A DNA stretch of 41,847 bases from an uncultured Dorea sp. (GTDB lineage: Bacteria > Bacillota > Clostridia > Lachnospirales > Lachnospiraceae): positions 1 through 41,847 of the forward strand of contig CAMSTW010000027.1 in NCBI GenBank assembly GCA_947063855.1, in the 5' to 3' direction. Shown here piece after piece: positions 24,730 through 32,264 of the stretch. The first letter of the stretch is position 1; each line of letters opens with the position of its first letter. A program made the position numbers and the translations under genes. Below the pieces are notes generated by a model that had not been told where the DNA came from, ran no database searches, and was given only the letters and a program-made list of their open reading frames with translations.

Positions 24730-25774
24730 TTTTCACCTCTTCTTTCTCTTGATTCCTTAGTTTTTCTGATGCTCTTTTTTTCACTTCATCATAACAGCTG
24801 CAGCTGGTGAAATGTCCTGGTTCTACTTCCCTTAGTCCCGTGTCATGTTCTTTGCATTTTTCTGACGCCATCCAGCATCTGCCAAAAAACCGGCAGCCCG
24901 ATACCGGATTTACCGGACTTGGCACGTCCCCTTCCAGAACAATCCGGTGGCTCGTTTTCCCAAAGTCTATCTTGGGCACGGCAGAAAGAAGTGCAACGGA
25001 ATATGGATGAAGCGGATTCCCAAACAAGGTATCCGTGCCGGCCAGCTCCACGATCTGTCCTAAGTACATAACCGCAACTCTTGTAGAGATATGGCGTACC
25101 ACCGAAAGATCATGGGACACAAACAGATATGTAAGCCCCATCTTCTCCTGCAGATCCATCAGAAGATTGATGATTGTCGCCTGTACGGAAACATCTAACG
25201 AAGAAACAGGCTCATCACACACGATAAAGCGCGGATTCAGCGCCAGCGCCCTGGCAATCCCAACCATTTGACGCTTTCCCCCGTCTAACTCGTGTGGATA
25301 CTTATCCAATACATACGGCTCCAGTCCGGCCATTTCTGCCAGTTCTATTATACGTGTTTCAAGATTATCCTTATCGCACATCTGATGCAGTTCCAACGGT
25401 TCCTTTAGAATTTTTCGAATCGTTTTTCTTGGGCTTAACGACGAATAGGGATCCTGGAAAATCATCTGCATTTCCCGCCGCATTTTCATCATCTCGTCTT
25501 TATTTAACTGAAACAGTGACTTTCCGTCAAAAATCACTTCACCCGAAGTCTCCGGTATAAGCCTGGTCAGAAGATTCCCTACCGTGCTCTTTCCACATCC
25601 CGACTCACCTACCAACCCAAGCGTTTCACGAGGCATAATATCCAGGGAAATATCATCCACCGCATGGAGATACTTCTTGTTGTCTATCTTAAAGTATTTT
25701 TTGAGATTTTGTATCCTTACCAATGGTTCTTCCGGAAGTAACGTCTTCTCATTCATGTCCGTATTTTCATTCAT
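24707..25774 (-). CDS. Oligopeptide/dipeptide-type ABC transporter ATP-binding protein (DppF/OppF-like)
   Basis: 355 residues from ATG at 25774, which has AGGAGGAATAAGA upstream and overlaps the preceding ATPase gene by 8 nt; a longer frame to 25822 lacks such a site. Walker A GLVGESGCGKST is at about 53-64, Walker B FIVCDEPVSSLD, and the C-terminal oligopeptide-transporter extension has the Cys pattern CRFFGRCWMASEKC seen in this subfamily (often linked to an Fe-S centre). The ABC signature reads LDGGKRQMVGIARA, with Asp for the usual Ser; variants occur in DppF-type proteins. It should pair with the next ATPase to power import through the two permeases. Confidence 0.92.
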   Translation of the reverse strand: MNENTDMNEKTLLPEEPLVRIQNLKKYFKIDNKKYLHAVDDISLDIMPRETLGLVGESGCGKSTVGNLLTRLIPETSGEVIFDGKSLFQLNKDEMMKMRREMQMIFQDPYSSLSPRKTIRKILKEPLELHQMCDKDNLETRIIELAEMAGLEPYVLDKYPHELDGGKRQMVGIARALALNPRFIVCDEPVSSLDVSVQATIINLLMDLQEKMGLTYLFVSHDLSVVRHISTRVAVMYLGQIVELAGTDTLFGNPLHPYSVALLSAVPKIDFGKTSHRIVLEGDVPSPVNPVSGCRFFGRCWMASEKCKEHDTGLREVEPGHFTSCSCYDEVKKRASEKLRNQEKEEVKNGKESVR

Positions 25775-26747
25775 TCTTATTCCTCCTGGCATTCCAGCAT
25801 GCCGCATAATGGTTATCCTCAATCCTTACAAGGGACGGCTGTTCACCGGCGCACCTCTGCGAACAACATTTACACCTGGAATGAAATTTACAGCCTTCCG
25901 GCAATTCATAGGCATTCGCCACTTTTCCTCCAATACTGCTCAGCCTGTCACGTGGTCCCGCTAGATTCGGAATTGCCTTAAGAAGACCGGCAGTGTACCA
26001 ATGCGCGGGATGACTAAACACCCGCTCTACCGTTCCATACTCCACCACCTCGCCCGCATACATGATTGCCACATTCTGGCATAGTTCAGCGATAATTCCC
26101 AGGTTATGCGTAATCATAAGCAGCGACGTATCCATCTTCCTCTGCAACTCCTTCATAAGCTCCAGTATCTGAGCCTGTATCGTTACATCCAACGCTGTCG
26201 TCGGCTCATCACATATCAGCAGCTCCGGTTTACATGCAAGCGCCGCCGCGATCCCTACACGCTGCCGCATTCCTCCGGAAAACTGATGCGGATAATCATT
26301 CAGACGATACTCAGCAATCCCCACCATCCGCAGAAGTCGGCCTGCCTCCTGCTGTGCTTCCTTTTTACTCATCTTTTGGTGCCTGCGAAGTCCCATGGCA
26401 ATCTGATGCCCTACGGTAAATACCGGATTCAGCGAGGACAACGGATTCTGGAAAACCATAGAAATCTTCTTTCCCCGAATCTCTGTCATCTGTTTCTCTG
26501 AACAATCCAGCAAAGACTCTCCTTTATAAGTTATCTTTCCATTTGTAACAAACCCCACATGGTCCGGCAGAAGCTTCAAAACTGCTAAAGCTGTCGTTGT
26601 CTTACCGGCTCCTGATTCTCCCACTAATCCCAAAGCCTCTCCTTTGTGAATGGTGAGCCTTAATTGGTTCACAGCCTTTGCCGTACCGCCCCCGGATCGG
26701 TATTCCACACTCAAGTCTTCTATTTTTAATAGTTCTTCCACTGTCAC
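25767..26747 (-). CDS. Oligopeptide/dipeptide-type ABC transporter ATP-binding protein (DppD/OppD-like)
   Basis: 326-residue ATPase. Walker A is GLVGESGAGKTTTALAVL (about 38-55), the signature HQFSGGMRQRVGIAAAL is canonical, and Walker B is LLICDEPTTALDVTIQAQI. The C-terminal extension has the cysteine cluster CKFHSRCKCCSQRC. The start is GTG at 26747 after AAAGGAGAG, 24 nt behind the permease gene. As the partner of the DppF-like subunit it has the canonical signature, so the heterodimer would have one standard and one variant composite ATP site. Confidence 0.93.
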   Translation of the reverse strand: MTVEELLKIEDLSVEYRSGGGTAKAVNQLRLTIHKGEALGLVGESGAGKTTTALAVLKLLPDHVGFVTNGKITYKGESLLDCSEKQMTEIRGKKISMVFQNPLSSLNPVFTVGHQIAMGLRRHQKMSKKEAQQEAGRLLRMVGIAEYRLNDYPHQFSGGMRQRVGIAAALACKPELLICDEPTTALDVTIQAQILELMKELQRKMDTSLLMITHNLGIIAELCQNVAIMYAGEVVEYGTVERVFSHPAHWYTAGLLKAIPNLAGPRDRLSSIGGKVANAYELPEGCKFHSRCKCCSQRCAGEQPSLVRIEDNHYAACWNARRNKNE

Positions 26748-26771
26748 ACTCTCCTTTACATAGCCGATTCA

Positions 26772-27626
26772 TCAATCCTTATTGTGTGGATCCAGAACAT
26801 CGCGAATCCCGTCGCCCAGGAAATTGCACGCCAGCACAATCAGCATCAGCGCAACTCCGGGAGCGATCACGATCCACGGCGCTGTCGCCAGATATTCACG
26901 CCCGTCTGCTATCATCGTTCCCCATGAAGGCGTCGGAAGCGGCACTCCAAGCCCAAGGAATCCCAGCGACGCCTCGGTCAGGATAATTGCCCCGAAATGC
27001 TGGGATTCTGTAATAATGATCGGAGTCAGCACATTCGGCAATATTTCATGAAATATGATATGCAGATTATTCGCCCCCATAACCTTCGCCGCCTGCACAT
27101 ACTCTGAATTCCTGATGATAAGTACTGTACTGCGTACCATCCGCGCACCGACAACCCACGATGTTATAACAAGTGTAAAGATCAGATTTTGAATACTCGC
27201 CCCCAATATTGCCACAATACAGACTGCAAGCATCAGCGGCGGCGTCGCCATCATAATGTCACAGAACCGCATAATAAAATTATCCGTCAAACCACCATAA
27301 TATCCCGAAATCAGGCCAAGAAATATACCTATAACCGCGGAAGGGATCAAAGTCAGTATGGCTATCATCAGAGAATACCTCCCGCCTACCAGAAGCCGCG
27401 AAAGGACATCCCTTCCTAATGCATCCGTACCCAGAATATAGCTGCCTGTCCCATTCGAAAACCATTCCGGCACAACCAGACGCATCCTAAGATCCTGCGC
27501 CAGCGGATCGTGCGTAACATATAATGGAGCACACACACATAGCAGGACAACAGCCGTAAAGATTACACCGCCGATGATAAACATTTTACTTTTCTTCATT
27601 CTACGCAGCAAAGTCTTCCTATTCAT
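26772..27626 (-). CDS. Oligopeptide/dipeptide-type ABC permease (DppC-like)
   Basis: 284-residue membrane subunit. An N-terminal transmembrane segment (MFIIGGVIFTAVVLLCVCAP, about 15-34) is followed by a long external loop containing LGTDALGRDVLSRLLVGGRY, the hallmark of DppC/OppC proteins, then five more membrane segments. The EAA loop reads EYVQAAKVMGANNLHIIFHE, and the C-terminus ends GDGIRDVLDPHNKD, also typical. ATG at 27626; 15 nt after the partner permease. Confidence 0.94.
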   Translation of the reverse strand: MNRKTLLRRMKKSKMFIIGGVIFTAVVLLCVCAPLYVTHDPLAQDLRMRLVVPEWFSNGTGSYILGTDALGRDVLSRLLVGGRYSLMIAILTLIPSAVIGIFLGLISGYYGGLTDNFIMRFCDIMMATPPLMLAVCIVAILGASIQNLIFTLVITSWVVGARMVRSTVLIIRNSEYVQAAKVMGANNLHIIFHEILPNVLTPIIITESQHFGAIILTEASLGFLGLGVPLPTPSWGTMIADGREYLATAPWIVIAPGVALMLIVLACNFLGDGIRDVLDPHNKD

Positions 27627-27641
27627 AAATATCCCCTCTCT

Positions 27642-28562
27642 TTAATTAAACTCAATCCGCTTGTCTATCACACAGTACAGAATATCTACAATCAGATTGA
27701 TACTGACAAAGATAAATGCAGATACCAGCAGGATTGACTGTACCAGATAAAAATCTCTGAGATTGATCGCACGTATCGTCAGCTCCCCTAATCCCGGCCA
27801 CCCGAATATGGTCTCAATGACCATGGAGCCTGCCATCATGTTCCCAATATTATTTCCCATATTGGTTATCGTAGGAAGTACCGCATTCTTCAATGCATAG
27901 ACTGTATACACTTTGATTCTGCCAATACCTCTGGCTCTGGTCGCCGTGATATAATCCTCCTCTAAAGTTTCTGCCATTCCTGAACGCAGAAGCCTGGTTG
28001 TCATGGAACAAAACTGGAATCCCATAACGATTCCCGGCATAATAATATGCTGTAATGTCCCCATTCCTTGCGTTGGCAATACCTTTAATCTCACTCCAAA
28101 CAAGAGAATCAGCAAAAGCCCCAGCCAGACTGGCGACAAGGACTGGCCCAACAGAGAAAAGAGCATGGAGAATGTATCTACCGCAGAACCCTTTTTGATA
28201 CCGGCAGTAATCCCCAGAGGTACTGCAATAATCAGAATAACAATTACCCCCGCCAGCGTTAATCTGGCTGTTGCCGGAATTCTTCCGAAAATCAGCTCCT
28301 TACACGACATACCAAAATAATAAGAATAGCCCAGATCTCCGTGCAGTACTCCGGAAATATATTTAAAATATTGTGTCAGATATGGCTCATCCAGTCCCAT
28401 CTTTGTATGCATCTGCTGTACCTGCTCTTCTGTCGCGGTAGCGCCCAGCATCAGACGCGCCGGATCCCCCGGCGCCAGCCGCACAAGAACAAATGCAATC
28501 ACGGAGATTCCCACCAGAACAATAATGGAAAACGCCAATCTGCGAAGAACCTTTTTTAACAT
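27642..28562 (-). CDS. Oligopeptide/dipeptide-type ABC permease (DppB-like)
   Basis: 306 residues from ATG at 28562, chosen because GGGAGG stands about 10 nt upstream; a TTG two codons earlier is less likely. DppB features are the N-terminal segment LAFSIIVLVGISVIAFVLVR, RLAPGDPARLMLG, the conserved HGDLGYSYYF and the EAA loop EDYITATRARGIGRIKVYTV. Six membrane segments are expected. Together with DppC-like and the two ATPases it forms the importer for the ligand bound by the lipoprotein at 28636-30264. It is separated from that gene by a hairpin with a T-run. Confidence 0.94.
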   Translation of the reverse strand: MLKKVLRRLAFSIIVLVGISVIAFVLVRLAPGDPARLMLGATATEEQVQQMHTKMGLDEPYLTQYFKYISGVLHGDLGYSYYFGMSCKELIFGRIPATARLTLAGVIVILIIAVPLGITAGIKKGSAVDTFSMLFSLLGQSLSPVWLGLLLILLFGVRLKVLPTQGMGTLQHIIMPGIVMGFQFCSMTTRLLRSGMAETLEEDYITATRARGIGRIKVYTVYALKNAVLPTITNMGNNIGNMMAGSMVIETIFGWPGLGELTIRAINLRDFYLVQSILLVSAFIFVSINLIVDILYCVIDKRIEFN

Positions 28563-28582
28563 TACCAACAGACCTCCCTTTT

Positions 28583-28618
28583 AAAAAAGACGGACTACAT
28601 CTTACGTGCAGCCCGTCT
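28583..28618 (-). terminator. Attenuator-like hairpin between binding-protein and permease genes
   Basis: On the minus strand AGACGG (28618-28613) pairs with CCGTCT (28593-28588), partly extended inward, and six T residues follow. This is a good intrinsic terminator inside the operon; partial read-through would give more binding protein than membrane components. Confidence 0.7.
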
Positions 28619-28635
28619 CACATCAGTCTACCACA

Positions 28636-30264
28636 TTAATTCTTATGCATATATCGGAGTTCAAGAAGCATATCATAATAAAGCTCTACTCCTTCCAGTC
28701 CTTCCGGTAATCCCTGTGAATAAGATTCATCATACAGGAAAACAAACGGTGCATAATTCTCTATAATCTTATCAAACGCACGGCTCTGCAGTTCATGGCG
28801 CGCATCATCTTCAATCGTTTTCCCCGCTTCGTCTATAAACCCAAATACTTCTTCATCTACAAATCCTGATGCAAACATATCTGTTTTTCCAAGAAGCTCA
28901 TCCATTGTGATAAAAGATTCTCCCGCCGTATTGATAAAGTTGCATAACTGCAATGTATAATCTCCCCCAAAACGTGCCTCGTTGTACGCCGCACTCTCCA
29001 TCTGATTGATCTCAATATTAAAGCCGGCCTCTGCGGCCATTGACTGGATCGCCTGTGCAACCTCTGTTCCCCTCGGAACAATCCCTGATGCAATATCAAG
29101 AACGATGGTTTCCCCATTGTAGCCTGCTTCTTTCAGAAGCTTCGCCGCCCTTTCCGGATCATATTTAAGCTCCTTCGCTTCATCATTGTACCCCGTACAA
29201 TTTGCCGGAACCGGATATCTTGACGGCGTCCCCGCACCCACAATACTGTCAATCAACAGCTGTCTGTCAATACACAGAGATAATGCTTCTCTCATCTTGA
29301 TATCCTTGAACGGACTGTTCCCGGAACAATTCACTACCAGGAATGTATTTCTTGCAATATCCGTCTGCTGGATCTGCAATCCTTCTGATTTCAAGGTCTC
29401 CACCTGATCTGTCGGAACTGATCTGGCAATATCCACCTCTCCGGTTCGAAGAGAGGAAACACGCGTGGTATCCTCATCCACTTTTCGGTAAGTGATAAAA
29501 TCTACGTTAGACGGCTCTGTTCCATAGAACTCATATCCCCACCATTCATCTCGCCGCTGCAGGGTTCCAGTATTATTTACAAAGTCGGTACTATACCATA
29601 CATACGGACCGCTTCCGATTGGAGCATCAAAATAATGATCCGGGTCGGCGTCATAAGCGCTTTTATCTATAATCGGGACGAAAATAGCCTCTGCATTAAA
29701 ATTAGGCATAATATCTGTAAAATGAAGAATCACCGTAGAATCATCCGAAGCCTCTGTCCCCTTCAATTTCTTCCACCTTGCCGTATTCACGATTTCTTCA
29801 TCCGTAACAATTCTCTCATAGCTGAACGCTACATCCTCCGCCTTTAATTCATCACCGTTGCTGAAGGTGATTCCATCACGAATCTTGACCGTAAGATTCA
29901 GCGCCGAATCATCCCACTCCCAGGATTCCGCGACGACGCCGTTATATTCGCCGGTACTATAATCCAGTTCCATGATAGGATCCGCCCAGCAACGCTCCAG
30001 CAACTTATTAATCAATGAGAAATTATCAAAATCATCACATGTAGTAAACTGATCGTTGTCAGCAATTACAACATTCACTGCTTCTGCTGATTCCGGCGTA
30101 AGATCTATGGCGGAATGCGCTTCCCTCACCCCATCTGAATCTTTCTTTCCAGCTGTATTTCCCTCATTATTCGTGCCATTATCAGAGCTGCTGCATGCGG
30201 CCAGACACAAGGTCAGGCTTGTTACTGTCAAAACCGCCATTAACTTTTTTAACTTATTCTTCAT
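28636..30264 (-). CDS. Oligopeptide-type ABC transporter solute-binding lipoprotein
   Basis: 542 residues from ATG at 30264, chosen because AAAGGAAG lies before it and a lipoprotein signal follows; the open frame reaches 30426 but would bury the signal peptide. The signal MKNKLKKLMAVLTVTSLTLC continues LAACSSS, with the lipid-bearing Cys24. The family 5 binding-protein body has SWEWDDSALNLTVKIRDGIT, FSNGDELKAEDVAFSYERIV and DAPIGSGPYVW, as in DppA/OppA/NikA. The ligand may be a peptide, but this family also binds glycosides, opines and other small molecules. It lies 40 nt after the esterase gene. Confidence 0.93.
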   Translation of the reverse strand: MKNKLKKLMAVLTVTSLTLCLAACSSSDNGTNNEGNTAGKKDSDGVREAHSAIDLTPESAEAVNVVIADNDQFTTCDDFDNFSLINKLLERCWADPIMELDYSTGEYNGVVAESWEWDDSALNLTVKIRDGITFSNGDELKAEDVAFSYERIVTDEEIVNTARWKKLKGTEASDDSTVILHFTDIMPNFNAEAIFVPIIDKSAYDADPDHYFDAPIGSGPYVWYSTDFVNNTGTLQRRDEWWGYEFYGTEPSNVDFITYRKVDEDTTRVSSLRTGEVDIARSVPTDQVETLKSEGLQIQQTDIARNTFLVVNCSGNSPFKDIKMREALSLCIDRQLLIDSIVGAGTPSRYPVPANCTGYNDEAKELKYDPERAAKLLKEAGYNGETIVLDIASGIVPRGTEVAQAIQSMAAEAGFNIEINQMESAAYNEARFGGDYTLQLCNFINTAGESFITMDELLGKTDMFASGFVDEEVFGFIDEAGKTIEDDARHELQSRAFDKIIENYAPFVFLYDESYSQGLPEGLEGVELYYDMLLELRYMHKN

Positions 30265-30304
30265 ACTTTTCTTCCTTTCTTGTTCCATCTTTGATCTCAA
30301 ATTA

Positions 30305-31129
30305 TTATTCTTCCACATGTCCCCTTGTAAATACAGCCTTACAGAAATCCCCCGGAATGCCAAAATCCAATACCTTCTTAATCTGAAGATTCCACATCCG
30401 CCATTCATGCGAGTAATCATCCTCATCCCAGGTTACGTCATATCCCTGCTCTCTCATAAAATCACGGAACTGCTGGTTCGGTTCATATTCCCAGTCTTTT
30501 CTTCCGCACGAAATATAGATTCTGGGAATCGGCCCGCCATCTCTCTTCAAGTCCTTCGCCAACTGATACAGATCAAATGGTCCCCCTTCCACATCCTCCG
30601 GTTTTCCAAAAGCAAACTGCAGCCTTCCATTAATATTTTCCCCTTCTGCATATCGCTGAGGCATATTCAAACCACCCGACAGACTGCATCCATATCCAAA
30701 TTTGCCGGAATGTGAAAGCGCGTATTTCATCGCCCCATAGCCTCCCATAGAGAGTCCTGCGATCACATTGTCTTTGGGCTCCTCTGACATCATCGGGAAC
30801 AAACGATGCAGATAATTCCATATGTCTTCCATTATCAACGTCTCCCAGTTTGTCCCTAACGGCCCGTCCGTATAAAACCCGGCTCCGCCGGACGGACAGA
30901 TTACAAAGCAATTCTTTTCTTCTGCAAAGGTCTCCACCTGTGTATAATTGACCCAGTCATTGCAATTTCCGCCCAGACCGTGAAGAAGCCACACACATTT
31001 AAACTTCTGATTGTAAAAATCTTCCTCCTTCATACCCGTACCGGCTTCTAATTCTCCATAATACGGCGCCAGGATAACCAGATCTGTACTGCTCATCCGC
31101 AGATTCATCTGCATATGCAAACGTACCAT
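30305..31129 (-). CDS. Esterase D-like serine hydrolase (tributyrin esterase family)
   Basis: 274 residues from ATG at 31129 (GAGGAGG eight nt upstream). Alpha/beta hydrolase of the esterase D group: oxyanion region WLLHGLGGNCNDW (48-59), nucleophile elbow AGLSMGGYGAMKYAL with Ser127, acid Asp212 in CGRKDWEYEPN, and His241 in DDYSHEWRMW. All triad residues are therefore present and canonically spaced. No signal peptide, so it acts inside the cell after import. It probably cleaves an ester from the imported compound. It is the second gene of the cluster, 24 nt after the first MBL gene. Confidence 0.92.
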   Translation of the reverse strand: MVRLHMQMNLRMSSTDLVILAPYYGELEAGTGMKEEDFYNQKFKCVWLLHGLGGNCNDWVNYTQVETFAEEKNCFVICPSGGAGFYTDGPLGTNWETLIMEDIWNYLHRLFPMMSEEPKDNVIAGLSMGGYGAMKYALSHSGKFGYGCSLSGGLNMPQRYAEGENINGRLQFAFGKPEDVEGGPFDLYQLAKDLKRDGGPIPRIYISCGRKDWEYEPNQQFRDFMREQGYDVTWDEDDYSHEWRMWNLQIKKVLDFGIPGDFCKAVFTRGHVEE

Positions 31130-31153
31130 CTTAAAAACCTCCTCTCTTCGCAC

Positions 31154-32020
31154 TTACGCTCCAACACTGATATTTTTCCGGTTGTAAATCACACATGTAT
31201 TTCCATGATAGTGGAATCTATAATCTCTCTCCCCTCCATTCTTCTGATTTTTAAAGATCATCTCTGCCGGCGGATCTTCTTCAATCCTTCCATCTGCAAT
31301 CTCACGGCAGGCCGCCGCAAGATTCCTGGCACTCGCAACAGTCTGCGGCAGCGCCATATGACCAGAGAAAATCGTACAGTCTTCCCCTGTGATATCTATC
31401 ATCCTCTCAATAATCTCTGCATATTCCCGCATCCCCACGTTGTCAAATCTTTTCAGATGTGTCTGAATATTCACAGCATCTCCGGTAAAACATACCTTTT
31501 CTTCTCTTACATAATAAGCAAGAGAACCTTTTGAATGCCCCGGCATGCGGATTGCCTCTACCTGTACTCCTCCAAGGTCTATCACATCACCGTCATCAAT
31601 ATTTTTAAACTTTGTCTCTTTGTTCTGTACATAATGTTCAATCGCATACCACTGTGTCTCATAGCTGTCGCAGCTAAAAGCCGTCAGATCTCCAAACCTC
31701 GTAGGTTCATACAAGCCAAATCCGGGAAGCACTTCAAAATCTCTCTCATTCAGATATGCTTCGTCGAATTCTATAGCGCTTCCTACGTGATCTACATGCC
31801 CGTGTGTACAGCAGCAGATAATCGGCTTTTCCTTGCCTGCAATACTCTCCACATATTGGCGAAGTCCGCCGCACATGCCCAATCCTGCGTCAATCACCAG
31901 GACCTTCCGCTCACCAACCACTACCCCAAGTGTAAACCGGAATTCACTGGAATAACCTTCTGTAAAGATATACACCCGGTCGGAAAATTTCTCATGGCTA
32001 TAGTAATTCAATTTTTTCAT
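31154..32020 (-). CDS. Metallo-beta-lactamase-fold hydrolase, canonical metal site
   Basis: 288 residues from ATG at 32020, chosen for the AGGAGAGGAGAAAGG stretch before it; a GTG 13 codons upstream is less likely. The metal motif is complete: CTHGHVDHVG with H73, H75, D77, H78, then MPGHSKGSL, FTGDAVN and FSGHMALP in order. It is the first gene of the 12-gene unit and closely resembles each half of the two-domain protein at 19950-21740, including the opening SHEKFSDRVYIFTEGYS and the ending HYHGNTCVIYN. It may represent the ancestral single-domain form. Lactonase, esterase or amidase activity is possible; substrate unknown. Confidence 0.92.
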   Translation of the reverse strand: MKKLNYYSHEKFSDRVYIFTEGYSSEFRFTLGVVVGERKVLVIDAGLGMCGGLRQYVESIAGKEKPIICCCTHGHVDHVGSAIEFDEAYLNERDFEVLPGFGLYEPTRFGDLTAFSCDSYETQWYAIEHYVQNKETKFKNIDDGDVIDLGGVQVEAIRMPGHSKGSLAYYVREEKVCFTGDAVNIQTHLKRFDNVGMREYAEIIERMIDITGEDCTIFSGHMALPQTVASARNLAAACREIADGRIEEDPPAEMIFKNQKNGGERDYRFHYHGNTCVIYNRKNISVGA

Positions 32021-32141
32021 TTCCTTTCTCCTCTCCTTTTTTATTTCGTCAAGCAACACTCTTGTGTTTTTGCATAATCAAACTCTAAATCTTTTTTCTT
32101 TTTTTTGCAATTTAAACAAATTTCTCACATGAACAAAACTC

Positions 32142-32153
32142 TGTGAATTCACA
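32142..32153. promoter_or_regulatory. Perfect 12-bp palindrome, candidate operator
   Basis: TGTGAATTCACA lies in the 244-bp divergent region 32021-32264 between the cluster's first gene and its AraC-type regulator, about 120 nt upstream of the cluster's first start codon. A possible minus-strand promoter (TTGCAA at 32110-32105, TAGAGT 17 nt on) lies just downstream of it. This is suitable for activator binding. Confidence 0.45.
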
Positions 32154-32188
32154 AAATATGTTAATTTTTCAAATATTTATTAGTATTC

Positions 32189-32218
32189 ATTGTTAACAAT
32201 TTCTGTTAAACTTAATTC
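32189..32218 (+). promoter_or_regulatory. Regulator promoter overlapped by a second 12-bp palindrome
   Basis: ATTGTTAACAAT (32189-32200) is a perfect palindrome that covers a possible -35 (TTGTTA, 32190-32195); a -10-like TAATTC (32213-32218) follows after 17 nt. A half copy TGTTAA is repeated at about 32204. The placement fits autoregulation of the AraC-type gene. Confidence 0.4.
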
Positions 32219-32264
32219 AAATCAGATAAAGCAGGTTATTGAGGGAATTTTCTAAGGAGGTACT

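Noticed and set aside
28636-30426. Longer start for the oligopeptide-binding protein
   Set aside because: It would place 54 residues before a textbook lipoprotein signal and lacks a ribosome binding site; the ATG at 30264 has both.
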